Virus record (IMG/VR): IMGVR_UViG_3300009068_002116
Coordinates: 1-20,799 of that record
From: a virus
Strand: one strand, 5' to 3'
Length of the DNA stretch: 20,799 nt
Positions 1 through 8,173 of this stretch are shown in pieces. The position numbers and the translations under genes are program-made. The notes beneath the pieces are model-generated. The model was given only the letters and a program-made list of their open reading frames with translations. It was not told where the DNA came from and searched no databases. Numbering within the stretch: position 1 is the first letter of the stretch; each line of letters starts with the position of its first letter.

Positions 1-840
1 AATACCTACTTCGTTTAGACCATCGCCCTCCCAACGAATTTTTAATCCAAAAAATGGAGCACATTTTTCAACGAATTCTTTTACTGAATATTGTTCACCT
101 GTAGCAATAACAAAATCGTCAGGAACATCTTGTTGCAACATTAGCCACATTGCGTTGACATAATCTTTAGCATGTCCCCAATCTCGCATAGCATTTAGAT
201 TGCCAAGATACAAACACTCTTGTTTACCTTCACTAATTGCCTTTAAAGCATTTACAATTTTCTTAGTTACAAAATTATGTCCTCGGCGAGGAGATTCGTG
301 ATTAAATAGTATGCCCGAGCAAGCAAACATATTATACGACTCTCTGTAATTTTTTACAATCCAATAAGCATACATTTTTGCAACACCGTATGGGGATCTA
401 GGATAGAACGGAGTTGTTTCTTTTTGCGGGATTTCTTGAACCAATCCAAATAGTTCAGAAGTAGATGCTTGATAAATTTTTGTCTTTTTATCTAGATTAA
501 GCAATCTTACAGATTCCAATATTTTTAACGTACCCATTGCATCAACCATACCTGTGTATTCAGGAGTTTCAAAAGAAACTTTAACATGACTTTGGGCAGC
601 TAAATTATAGATTTCATCTGGAGAATGTTTTTTTAGAACATTCATTAATGACAATGAATCAGTTACATCTCCATAATGTAATTCTAAATTTGGATGATTG
701 AATATATGGTCAATTCTAGAAGTATTAATCGAAGAACTACGCCTAATAATACCATGAACTTCGTATCCTTTTTCCAATAGAAGTTCTGCTAGATAGGAAC
801 CATCTTGTCCTGTGATTCCTGTAATCAATGCTTTTTTCAT
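1..840 (-). CDS. gmd: GDP-mannose 4,6-dehydratase, C-terminus cut by window edge
   Basis: Converts GDP-D-mannose to GDP-4-keto-6-deoxymannose, the first step to GDP-fucose and related deoxysugars. I translated 280 codons, open to the window start; the usual length is about 345-370 residues, so only the C-terminal part is missing. The N-terminus has the Rossmann motif GITGQDG (residues 8-14) and the NADP-binding RRSSS stretch typical of this family. The catalytic STSELFG segment and the YGVAK (YxxxK) pair follow. Later blocks HESPRRG and [16 protein letters not shown] are also strongly conserved in GMD. A T4-type late promoter lies about 35 bases upstream, so it is probably expressed late, perhaps for a surface or DNA sugar. 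GMD genes are known in several T4-like cyanophages. Partner genes such as fucose synthase would lie beyond the window. Confidence 0.95.
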   Translation of the reverse strand, partial: MKKALITGITGQDGSYLAELLLEKGYEVHGIIRRSSSINTSRIDHIFNHPNLELHYGDVTDSLSLMNVLKKHSPDEIYNLAAQSHVKVSFETPEYTGMVDAMGTLKILESVRLLNLDKKTKIYQASTSELFGLVQEIPQKETTPFYPRSPYGVAKMYAYWIVKNYRESYNMFACSGILFNHESPRRGHNFVTKKIVNALKAISEGKQECLYLGNLNAMRDWGHAKDYVNAMWLMLQQDVPDDFVIATGEQYSVKEFVEKCAPFFGLKIRWEGDGLNEVGI

Positions 841-874
841 TTCAAACCTTATAATGAATTAATAACGACTTAAA

Positions 875-882
875 TATTTATA
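875..882 (-). promoter_or_regulatory. T4-type late promoter (TATAAATA) for gmd
   Basis: The minus strand reads TATAAATA exactly, the consensus -10 box recognised by the T4 late sigma factor gp55, about 35 bases before the gmd ATG. It lies just after the terminator that closes the cobS-like gene. A gp55 gene is present in this window, which supports the reading. Confidence 0.75.
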
Positions 883-897
883 AGTCTAAAATAGGTA

Positions 898-919
898 AAA
901 GGGCGCATAAGCGCCCTTT
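898..919 (-). terminator. Rho-independent-type terminator after the cobS-like gene
   Basis: A perfect 9-bp stem (AAAGGGCGC pairing with GCGCCCTTT) closes a four-base loop, 17 bases past the stop of the cobS-like gene. On the minus strand the stem ends in TTTT followed by a T-rich stretch. The hairpin is symmetric enough to work in both directions, though no plus-strand gene needs it. Confidence 0.8.
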
Positions 920-936
920 GGTTAAATTAAAAATTC

Positions 937-2118
937 TTAGAATGGAATTTCATCTTCGGGAGGAGTAATAGGAACAATTTTTTGCTCATCTACTTTTTCT
1001 TCTTCTTTAGGTGCTTCCATTTTCTTATAGAGATCCATAAAAGAATTCTTCGTGTCTCCATCAAAGCGATTGATACAAAGCTCAATTGCCTTTTGACGAT
1101 CTTTAAACATTGAGAATGCTTTTACAATGTGAACAAGACGTCGGGTAGAAATCAGTTCATCAATCGCATCTTCAAGATATGTCTTACGAATAACTTCAGC
1201 CCAAGTAACCAACTTGTCTGCAAAATCGGCATCTTCACATCCCAACTCTTTCATGTTGTTGATAATAATCTTATGCTCGATTTTAGCATTAGGATATTCT
1301 TGTTCAACAGTAATAGGGAAACGCTCAAGGAATGCCTCATCAAGAATTTGTGCTGCAATATACTTGCCGCTATCAGAGCCTTGACCTTTAGTATTTGCTG
1401 TAGCAACAACTGTAAAACCAGGTGCAGGATAAATTACGTCGCCATTCTTTTTATTGAAATATGGCTTGCCTTCAAGAATACCTTGAATACACATTAGTTT
1501 ATTACTACCACGATCAATTTCGTCAATTAACAAAACTGCTCCACGTCGCATTGCGAGAATAACTGGACCTTCACGGAAAGTTACGTTACCGTCAATCAAT
1601 GTAGATCCACCAACAAGATCATCCTCATCTGTTTCAATAGAAACATTAACCCGGACACACTCTCGTTTTAGTTTAGAACAAACTTGTTCAACCATAGTTG
1701 TTTTACCATTACCAGTTAGACCAGTAATGAAAACAGGATAAAACACTTTAGATTTAAGGATGGATTCTAGATCTCGGAAAAATCCGAAAGGAACATAATT
1801 GTCATCTTTAATAGGTACTAGATTTTCCACTTCTGTAACCAATCGCTTTTGCCGAAGGGGAACAACTTGTGCATGCAATGCGGGCATTTCTTCTTTCATA
1901 ATATTCGTATTTGTAGTAGTTTTAGGGATATCGTTATCTGATACATCTAGATTTAATACACCGCGACTTGCTCGGTATTTAGCACCATTAATCAACCAAA
2001 AAGGAGTTTTAATTCCTTTTTGTTCAAGATAAGCAATGACAGCTTTTCGCGATGCCGTCTTACCAAAATTAGTTACTAGATCTGTAATAAGTTGTTTTTT
2101 ATCAATATCGGTTTTCAT
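937..2118 (-). CDS. CobS-like MoxR-type AAA+ ATPase
   Basis: AAA+ ATPase of 393 residues related to CobS, the ATPase subunit of aerobic cobaltochelatase, and to MoxR proteins that remodel partners carrying VWA domains. Visible motifs are Walker A GLTGNGKT (133-140), Walker B VLLIDEID (195-202), sensor 1 ATANT (239-243) and a likely arginine finger in EAFLERFP. The first ~100 residues are a separate, Lys-rich N-terminal region. The preceding gene encodes a CobT-like VWA protein, the classical partner. CobS-like genes are common in T4-like cyanophages; a role in cobalamin synthesis is not proven there, and a chaperone role on a phage or host complex is equally possible. The ATG has AGGA 7 bases upstream. 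The gene has its own sigma70 promoter and a repeat-filled leader. The C-terminus is rich in Glu, Lys and Pro. Confidence 0.88.
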   Translation of the reverse strand: MKTDIDKKQLITDLVTNFGKTASRKAVIAYLEQKGIKTPFWLINGAKYRASRGVLNLDVSDNDIPKTTTNTNIMKEEMPALHAQVVPLRQKRLVTEVENLVPIKDDNYVPFGFFRDLESILKSKVFYPVFITGLTGNGKTTMVEQVCSKLKRECVRVNVSIETDEDDLVGGSTLIDGNVTFREGPVILAMRRGAVLLIDEIDRGSNKLMCIQGILEGKPYFNKKNGDVIYPAPGFTVVATANTKGQGSDSGKYIAAQILDEAFLERFPITVEQEYPNAKIEHKIIINNMKELGCEDADFADKLVTWAEVIRKTYLEDAIDELISTRRLVHIVKAFSMFKDRQKAIELCINRFDGDTKNSFMDLYKKMEAPKEEEKVDEQKIVPITPPEDEIPF

Positions 2119-2125
2119 AATATAG

Positions 2126-2129
2126 TCCT
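2126..2129 (-). promoter_or_regulatory. Ribosome binding site of the cobS-like gene
   Basis: The minus strand reads AGGA, 7 bases before the ATG. It directly abuts the hexamer repeat, so any structure formed by the repeat RNA would touch the ribosome landing site. Confidence 0.6.
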
Positions 2130-2182
2130 GGGGATGGGGATGGGGATGGGGATGGGGATGGGGATAGGGATAGGGATAGGGA
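2129..2182 (+). repeat. Telomere-like G-rich hexamer tandem repeat (9 units)
   Basis: Nine perfect hexamers in a row: six TGGGGA followed by three TAGGGA, read on the plus strand. The G-runs (3-4 G) are separated by two-base AT/TA loops, which fits the G-quadruplex consensus with more than two complete sets. The repeat lies between the sigma70 promoter and the start codon of the cobS-like gene, so it is transcribed as a C-rich leader from about base +7 while the G-rich strand is the template. Nothing similar occurs elsewhere in the window. Confidence 0.95.
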
Positions 2183-2194
2183 TTTCACAAAATA

Positions 2195-2223
2195 ATTATA
2201 ACATCTTTTGAAGATCGTGTCAA
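2195..2223 (-). promoter_or_regulatory. Perfect sigma70 promoter of the cobS-like gene
   Basis: TTGACA (2218-2223), a 17-bp spacer and TATAAT (2195-2200) match the consensus in all 12 positions, with an extended -10 (TGTTATAAT). The -35 box overlaps the stop codon of the upstream CobT-like gene. The predicted transcript begins near 2188, giving a leader of about 70 bases that contains the hexamer repeat. Confidence 0.9.
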
Positions 2224-4388
2224 GCGATTTCTTCAATAAATTTGTTCAAAAGTATCCGATTCATCAATTTAGATTTACGATTCTTAATAAAAGCCTTCAT
2301 AAGATCTTTTTTCGATGTATCGCTGGTCACTACCATTTCTCCATCTTCAATAACTAGATCATCCGAAACAACCAAAAAATACTTATCATATGCATATGTT
2401 GATAAAGAATAAAATTTGTCTTTTCGAATTTTGCCAATAATATTTGTAGAATCTTCTTTATTTTGCAGCCCACTTGTATCCAAAATTCTTTGCACAACTC
2501 CTCTTGAAGATCTGCTCATAATATAATATCCTACAAGATTTGTGTCTGTACGTTTTTTGAGCAAATCTAGAAGAGCTGCGGTAACAGGTTGACCAGGTGC
2601 AGCGTATCCTGATATTTTTGTTTTTGGATCAGTTACTACAATATTTGAAGATATTCGATAACCTAATCCATAATATGAATTTGCATCTCTTTGTGTACCT
2701 TCGGGAGTAACTATTTGATTCAAATAATTACCTTCTCCGTCTGTAAGGAAAATAGTATTAACAATATCCAATTTATACATTTCTTTAAACACGGGTATAA
2801 AATGATTTGCAAATATAACCGCTTCATTTAAAGGAGTCGAATTTAGCTCCCATCCAGCTGGGATATCAGCATATCTTATATACCGAGAATTAGTATAAAT
2901 TGCACCAAATTGTAATAATTTTTTCTGCGCAAAATTATATTGAGCAGTTGTCATACTATTGGATAACAATTCAAAACTTTTATAAGCGTAACCATTTATT
3001 GCCAAATCTAATGGATTCTTTGAAAAAGTTGCATGATGTTTACCTGCAAGATATCCAGGAAGACCATACTTATTCTTAATAAATGATTCAACGACTCCGC
3101 CTGATGAATCTGTAAAAGAAAATACTCGGAAAGGAATATTTACTTTTTTGCAAAAATCTGCAAGCACTAGCGTCTGTTCAATTGTTTGAGTAATATTGTC
3201 GGTCATTGAACCTGACCAATCTATAAACATTATCATTCCATGATTCTTACCACCTGGAATTTTAGTAACACGTTTAAAAAGATCTTCATTATATTTGTAA
3301 CTAAAAATTTTATCTAGATTTAATTCTCCAGTTTTAGAAACTTTTGCTCGAGCAAATTGAGCTGCGTTTCGTTTTAGTTCAAACTCTTTAACAAGATATT
3401 GAATAAACTTGCCATTAGTTTGTTTGTAGTTTGCAAGGAGAGTATTTGCATCTTTGTGCCGGTCATTATTATCGAGCGATTCCCAATTAGTATTCTTATA
3501 TAGGTAATCGTGAGGAATAATTACATCCTCAATTTTTACATTTGGTAAATTGAAATACTTATATGGGCGAACATCATTCGATAACAAATCTGCTTCACGA
3601 CTGCGAAATTCTTGATCTGTAATAGAACTTGGATCGTTCTTACCGGCATTTTTATTTTTTGCTCGAGATTCGCCTGTCTCACCGTCTTCGCCGTCTTGGT
3701 CATCATCGCCAAAATCATCAGAATCAGAATCAAATTCAATATCAAAGTCATCAGAGAATTCTCCATCGAGATCTTCGATGTCGCCGGTGATTCTAAGTTT
3801 TTTACGTTGTTCTAATTTTACCTCATCCTCATTTATTGCCTTTTGATTGTTATACAATTCTTTTGCAATAGTTAGAACCTCGTCCCAAGATTTTAGAGAG
3901 TCAATTCGTTTGATGTAAACCTGTTCCTCATCTGAAAAAGGTACAGCCATAAAAGGACCTACCTTAAAATGCAGATTGATACGATCAATGAATGGCAGAG
4001 TATTTACATCAATATCGTTGATACCGAAGAAATCTTTTTCAACTAAATCTTTATATGCTTTATAAAAAGATGAACGTAGACCAGGGTATCGAATTTTAAT
4101 ACATTTCTCGATGCGGGCATCTTCGATTACGTTAAGATAAGATTTGAATCCTGGAGTATGGCCACGCACCGCGTCGTGCCAACCATCGGGAGGAGTTTCC
4201 CAAGCATGCCCTACTTCATGCCCAACAAGAAGGTCATATATATCACCGCTCATTTCTTTCCAAATAGGAAGAACAAGAATTCGGTTCTTAGGATCAAAGT
4301 ATGCGGTAGAAGTTTTCTTATGTTGCACAGAGATGTTTTCTTGTGCAAGCAGCTTTGCAAGAATAGATTTTGAGTTTGCTAGTGACAT
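2220..4388 (-). CDS. CobT-like protein: metallopeptidase motif plus VWA domain
   Basis: A 722-residue protein with two recognisable parts. The N-terminal region carries HEVGH (57-61), a zinc-metallopeptidase HExxH-type motif, followed by NVIEDARIE (86-94), which supplies a plausible third ligand and resembles the matching segment of CobT. Residues about 203-240 are very acidic (Asp/Glu/Ser-rich), as in the linker of CobT. A VWA domain follows with the MIDAS motif DWSGS (390-394) and a later FLTDGEG. It is often labelled peptidase or VWA protein in T4-like aquatic phages. The downstream gene is the MoxR/CobS-like ATPase that normally partners such proteins, so the two probably form one remodelling complex. 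Its own sigma70 promoter lies just upstream, and AAGGA precedes the ATG. The true substrate is unknown. Confidence 0.85.
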   Translation of the reverse strand: MSLANSKSILAKLLAQENISVQHKKTSTAYFDPKNRILVLPIWKEMSGDIYDLLVGHEVGHAWETPPDGWHDAVRGHTPGFKSYLNVIEDARIEKCIKIRYPGLRSSFYKAYKDLVEKDFFGINDIDVNTLPFIDRINLHFKVGPFMAVPFSDEEQVYIKRIDSLKSWDEVLTIAKELYNNQKAINEDEVKLEQRKKLRITGDIEDLDGEFSDDFDIEFDSDSDDFGDDDQDGEDGETGESRAKNKNAGKNDPSSITDQEFRSREADLLSNDVRPYKYFNLPNVKIEDVIIPHDYLYKNTNWESLDNNDRHKDANTLLANYKQTNGKFIQYLVKEFELKRNAAQFARAKVSKTGELNLDKIFSYKYNEDLFKRVTKIPGGKNHGMIMFIDWSGSMTDNITQTIEQTLVLADFCKKVNIPFRVFSFTDSSGGVVESFIKNKYGLPGYLAGKHHATFSKNPLDLAINGYAYKSFELLSNSMTTAQYNFAQKKLLQFGAIYTNSRYIRYADIPAGWELNSTPLNEAVIFANHFIPVFKEMYKLDIVNTIFLTDGEGNYLNQIVTPEGTQRDANSYYGLGYRISSNIVVTDPKTKISGYAAPGQPVTAALLDLLKKRTDTNLVGYYIMSRSSRGVVQRILDTSGLQNKEDSTNIIGKIRKDKFYSLSTYAYDKYFLVVSDDLVIEDGEMVVTSDTSKKDLMKAFIKNRKSKLMNRILLNKFIEEIA

Positions 4389-4411
4389 GGTTTTTTCCTT
4401 ACTGATGCTAT

Positions 4412-4440
4412 ATTATAACACCTTTTAGTAAAGAAGTCAA
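4412..4440 (-). promoter_or_regulatory. Sigma70 promoter of the CobT-like gene
   Basis: TTGACT (4435-4440), a 17-bp spacer and TATAAT (4412-4417), with an extended -10 TGTTATAAT. The segment AAAAGGTGTTATAAT differs by one base from the matching part of the cobS-like promoter, so the two partner genes appear to carry sister promoters. The start of transcription should be near 4405. Confidence 0.88.
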
Positions 4441-4447
4441 GCACTTT

Positions 4448-4852
4448 TTACGCCGCGGGCGGACGTGTGATAGCCAAAATTTTAGATATTTGAGCTTCTA
4501 TAATGGGTTTTCTGTTCGGCCATTTGATAAAATCTTTATCGGGATTCTTCAAAAGATTTGCCAAAAGGGGCATGATTAAGGCTTCAACTTTGCTTAATTT
4601 TTCAGCAACATCTTTTTCAATTAATTGTCGATATGCATCGGTATCAAAATTTGCACCAGAACCAGCTTTTACAAGTTCTTCCAAATTATCAACCTTATTT
4701 AAAAGTGCAGCAATTTTATTTTCAATACCCGAGGTATCTACAACAGGAGCAGCTACTTGTACAGGTTTTTCAACTATGGATTCTTCCGAATCTACAGCAG
4801 TAAACCCAAAATCAAATATTTCAGTATATTCAGTTGGAATCTTTGTGCTCAT
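4448..4852 (-). CDS. Small conserved-looking phage protein of unknown function
   Basis: A 134-residue protein I cannot assign. The first 40 residues are acidic and low in complexity. The middle (about 41-65) is a short heptad-like helix (ENKIAALLNKVDNLEELVK) that may form a coiled coil. The C-terminal half holds the segment DFIKWPNRKPIIEAQISKIL, which I believe recurs in small proteins of T4-like aquatic phages, though I cannot search. It overlaps the end of the deformylase gene by 23 bases and has AGAGG upstream of its ATG, so it is probably translated from the same message. There is no signal peptide or membrane segment. Confidence 0.7.
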   Translation of the reverse strand: MSTKIPTEYTEIFDFGFTAVDSEESIVEKPVQVAAPVVDTSGIENKIAALLNKVDNLEELVKAGSGANFDTDAYRQLIEKDVAEKLSKVEALIMPLLANLLKNPDKDFIKWPNRKPIIEAQISKILAITRPPAA

Positions 4853-5405
4853 TTAGTGCCTCTACCATTGTTTTAACTGCGTACTTTTTAATTATCTTTT
4901 TACGTTTATTTTCAAATTTCTTTTTTGCAAAATCTAATTTAAATTTAGAAACTCGGTGTGTAAAATCTGTTCCATTCATATGATCAAATTCATGTTGGAA
5001 AATTCTAGCTGTTAGTCCTTTGAATTCATTCTCAACAACTTCGCCTTTTTCATTTTGATATTTAACTTTAACGGTTGTTGGGCGTTTAATATTTAGCATT
5101 ATACCTGGATATGATAAACAACCTTCGTTATAATTTTCTTCTTTAACATTGTATTCAACAATTTCTGGATTGAATATTGCAATTTTTGTATCACCTAAAC
5201 CCATTACAAATACTCGCATATCAAGTCCTACTTGGTTAGCACTTAGACCAACGCCTCCCAATTGTTTCATTCTTTCAAATAGAACATTTGAAACATTAGT
5301 AGCACTTTTGCCATCCTTCTTAAAATCAAAAAGATTTGGAGTTTTTGTCATAACCTCCGCAGTAGGTTCAACTAAAGTTAATTTGTCTTTTCTTAATATA
5401 ATCAT
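4830..5405 (-). CDS. def: Peptide deformylase with a basic C-terminal tail
   Basis: Removes the N-terminal formyl group from new proteins at the ribosome exit. All three family motifs are present: GVGLSANQ (51-58; usually GxGLAAxQ), EGCLS (94-98, with metal ligand Cys96) and HEFDH (138-142, with two His ligands and the catalytic Glu). The catalytic core ends near residue 150. A tail of about 40 residues follows that is very rich in Lys and Arg. Marine T4-like phage deformylases are often short and lack the C-terminal helix, so this tail stands out and could contact ribosomal RNA (inference). The start overlaps the gp46 stop by four bases (ATGA). Confidence 0.95.
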   Translation of the reverse strand: MIILRKDKLTLVEPTAEVMTKTPNLFDFKKDGKSATNVSNVLFERMKQLGGVGLSANQVGLDMRVFVMGLGDTKIAIFNPEIVEYNVKEENYNEGCLSYPGIMLNIKRPTTVKVKYQNEKGEVVENEFKGLTARIFQHEFDHMNGTDFTHRVSKFKLDFAKKKFENKRKKIIKKYAVKTMVEALNEHKDSN

Positions 5406-7120
5406 ACTACTATTCTACTAAAATTTTGATACTTTTGAAATTTAATCACTGATTTAAATTTGTCAATCAATTGATCGCCTTTATGTGAAATTACAAACAC
5501 ATTTGTATCATCACTTATGGTATTCAACAAATTCATAACGTAATCCGTACCGTTTGCATCTAATGAGGAGTCAAATACTTCATCCAATAGTAATAGATTG
5601 GTACTTGCACTATTCTTCATCTTTGCAATTGTTCGCCATGTAAATAACAGCGCCAAATCAATTCTTTGCTTTTCACCTTCACTAAAAGATGCATAACTAA
5701 ATTCATCTCTATGTCTAGATTTAATTGTCTCATTAAATGATTCATCTAGTTCAAAGTGGACAAAGAAATCCATTGCTGTTAAATACTTATTTACTAACTT
5801 ATTTATTACCGGCAAGTATTGTCTAATAATTTTAGTTTTAATGCCCGTATCTTTTAATAAAGAACCAGCTGCTTCGTGATAAAACTTATCCTCATTTATC
5901 TTTGATCTATCAGAAACTAAATCTACAATTTCTTTTGCCATTGACTTTAAATTTATTTTCTCATTAGTCAATGATGTTAGCGTGTCATCTTTTTGTTCTA
6001 GATCAGCCATCAATTTTTTAATGTAGCTTTGAGACGCAATCATAGAATTGTTTACTCTCAAAATTGATACTTGAACATTTGACATTGATTTTTTAATATC
6101 CTCAATCTCAGTAAGACGTGTCTCAACTTCTGTAATTTTTTCGTTAATTTGATCTAATGCAGATGTAACTTCTTCAATTTTATGTGTATGTTTTTCAACA
6201 GTTATTGTCTTTAGATCATTGGAAATATTCTGATTACAGGTTGGACAATTGTCGTGTTCCTCGTAAAAATTAATTTCGTTTTTAGCTTTTTTAATTCTAT
6301 CAGTAAGATTCTTATACAGATTATTTAATTCTGTTTTCTTTTTTGCTTGTTCATCAGAATCAGATACACTCAATTCATACACTGCATATATATCTTGTAG
6401 ATCTTCTAATTGTGTAGACAATGCTGCAATTTCTGCAGTTGATTCATCAATCTTAGTTTGGACATCATTTTCACGTTTCTTTTTATCTTCTTCCAACTGA
6501 AGAATGTATCCTTGTTGTACTTTTACTTTGTGCTTTCCGATTTCAATCTTGCCATCTAAATCTTTAATTGCATCCTTTAAAGAATTTATCTTATCCTTAA
6601 GCACAGTATTCATTACAGAAAATATTTGAATATCTAAAATATCCTCAATAATTTCTCTTCGATACCCTAGGGATAATTGCATAAAGGGAGTAAAAGAAGC
6701 GGATCCTAAAATTACAATCTGAGTAAACGATTTATAATTTAATTTTAGAATGCTTTCTTCTAAGTATTTCTGATAATCTCTTGATGCTGCATCTTGATTA
6801 AGAATAACACCGTCGCAATAGATTTCAAAAACATTCGGTTTCATTCCCCGAACAATTCTATAATCTTTTTTACCAATAGAAAATTCTACCTCAACCGCAA
6901 GATTCTTGCCGTTGATAGTATTCATTAGTTGCGGTTTATTAATACTACGAAATGGTTTATTAAAAAGACCAAAGCAAATAGCATCAAGAATTGTACTTTT
7001 GCCGGCACCGTTTTCACCAACAATTAAAGTAGATGGCGATGCCTCAAATTCTATTTCTGTAAATTGGCCGCCGGTTGATAAGAAATTTTTCCATCGTATT
7101 TTTGTAAATCTTATACTCAT
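5402..7120 (-). CDS. 46: gp46 recombination nuclease subunit, SMC/Rad50-like ATPase
   Basis: The Rad50/SbcC homologue of T4-like phages. With gp47 it resects DNA ends for recombination-dependent replication and helps degrade host DNA. At 572 residues it is close to T4 gp46 (560). Walker A GENGAGKST lies at 35-43, a zinc hook CPTC at 292-295 sits between two coiled-coil arms (about 170-290 and 300-410), the ABC signature FSEGE is at 479-483 and Walker B LLLLDE at 509-514. The start overlaps the gp47 stop by four bases (ATGA), as expected for two subunits made in fixed ratio. Confidence 0.97.
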   Translation of the reverse strand: MSIRFTKIRWKNFLSTGGQFTEIEFEASPSTLIVGENGAGKSTILDAICFGLFNKPFRSINKPQLMNTINGKNLAVEVEFSIGKKDYRIVRGMKPNVFEIYCDGVILNQDAASRDYQKYLEESILKLNYKSFTQIVILGSASFTPFMQLSLGYRREIIEDILDIQIFSVMNTVLKDKINSLKDAIKDLDGKIEIGKHKVKVQQGYILQLEEDKKKRENDVQTKIDESTAEIAALSTQLEDLQDIYAVYELSVSDSDEQAKKKTELNNLYKNLTDRIKKAKNEINFYEEHDNCPTCNQNISNDLKTITVEKHTHKIEEVTSALDQINEKITEVETRLTEIEDIKKSMSNVQVSILRVNNSMIASQSYIKKLMADLEQKDDTLTSLTNEKINLKSMAKEIVDLVSDRSKINEDKFYHEAAGSLLKDTGIKTKIIRQYLPVINKLVNKYLTAMDFFVHFELDESFNETIKSRHRDEFSYASFSEGEKQRIDLALLFTWRTIAKMKNSASTNLLLLDEVFDSSLDANGTDYVMNLLNTISDDTNVFVISHKGDQLIDKFKSVIKFQKYQNFSRIVV

Positions 7121-8172
7121 GCTTCTTCGTAGTGTTGTGCTTCGACATACAATGTCTTAAGCAATGTCTTCAATCGTTCTTTGTCCGCATCTGTTTCAAT
7201 ACTATCAACATAACCAGTAAGCAATGTCATAGTATCTTCTAGATCAATAGCATCATCCAATGCCTCAGATTCAAACTCGGAAAAATCCTCAATAATTTTA
7301 ACTTCAAGTGGATCTTGTTTATAGATACGTTCTATAAACTTATCAAACTTGTGAAAGTCTCTCTTCTTAACTACAACAATTTTTATATGTTGTGCCTCAA
7401 AAGTTTTAACATCAATAGTATCAGGATCCGTTGTTTCATCATTATAATAATACTTTGTAAAAATAGTATATGGATTTTGTACAAACTCTAAAGAATGATC
7501 TTCAGTATCAAAGATAAAGAATCCTTTTGGATCGCTTTCATCATTCCATGTTAATTCGTAAGGAGTACCTAGATATGAGATATTTCCCTCACTAGATTTA
7601 GTATGAAAATGTCCGCTTAATACGTGTTTGTACTGTTTAAAATAACTACGATCAAATCCTTCATGGTTATCAATACCCCGCATCATTTGAAATCCGGAAA
7701 TTTCAAAATGTCCGATACAATAATCAGAAGAACTTGCATCCATAAATGCAGCAATTTCTGTTTCGTTATCTTTGCAAATCCAGGGAATTATATCAAACTG
7801 AACACCATCAAATTTTATTATACCTGGCTCTTGGAAAATAGTAATGTTACCATAGTCCTTTAACAATAAATCTGGAGAATTTACGCTAAGACTTTCTTTC
7901 CAGAATATATCATGATTGCCAACCAATGTAATTAGTTTAATACCATTGGCTTCCATGGGATCAAAGAAATACCGTCGGGATTCTGCAAGCGAATGAAAAT
8001 TAATATACTTCCTGCGATCAAATAGATCTCCTAATTGAACAACAGTATCAATATTGTTGTCTTTTAGATACGGAAATAATATATTGGTATAAAATTTTTC
8101 ATAGTACGCATGAAATGCTTTTGAGTCATTTCTAACTCCAAAATGCGTATCTCCCAACAAACAAATCTTCAT
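7117..8172 (-). CDS. 47: gp47 recombination nuclease subunit, Mre11-like
   Basis: The Mre11/SbcD homologue and partner of gp46. At 351 residues it is near T4 gp47 (339). The metallophosphoesterase signature is complete: GDTH (D8, H10), GDLFDRR (D49), GNHD (N86, H87), H155 in GHFE, and GHFH (H188, H190), which together hold two metal ions. The C-terminal 100 residues are acidic and would form the cap and gp46-binding part. Only one base separates it from the queD stop, so it is probably read from the queD promoter. Confidence 0.97.
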   Translation of the reverse strand: MKICLLGDTHFGVRNDSKAFHAYYEKFYTNILFPYLKDNNIDTVVQLGDLFDRRKYINFHSLAESRRYFFDPMEANGIKLITLVGNHDIFWKESLSVNSPDLLLKDYGNITIFQEPGIIKFDGVQFDIIPWICKDNETEIAAFMDASSSDYCIGHFEISGFQMMRGIDNHEGFDRSYFKQYKHVLSGHFHTKSSEGNISYLGTPYELTWNDESDPKGFFIFDTEDHSLEFVQNPYTIFTKYYYNDETTDPDTIDVKTFEAQHIKIVVVKKRDFHKFDKFIERIYKQDPLEVKIIEDFSEFESEALDDAIDLEDTMTLLTGYVDSIETDADKERLKTLLKTLYVEAQHYEEA

Positions 8173-8173
8173 A

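Noticed and set aside
331-359. TATAAT with TTGTAA at 17 bp inside gmd
   Set aside because: The -35 has only four of six consensus bases and no gene start follows within the window.
1129-1497. Plus-strand open frame of 122 codons (and similar plus-strand frames elsewhere, e.g. 4144-4428, 13513-13875, 14663-15043)
   Set aside because: Each lies opposite a well-supported minus-strand gene, gives a low-complexity or Cys/Ile/Ser/Phe-rich product with no family pattern, and has no promoter or ribosome site.
3660-3785. Simple-sequence stretch in the CobT-like gene
   Set aside because: It is explained by the Asp/Glu/Ser-rich linker of the protein, not by a separate repeat.
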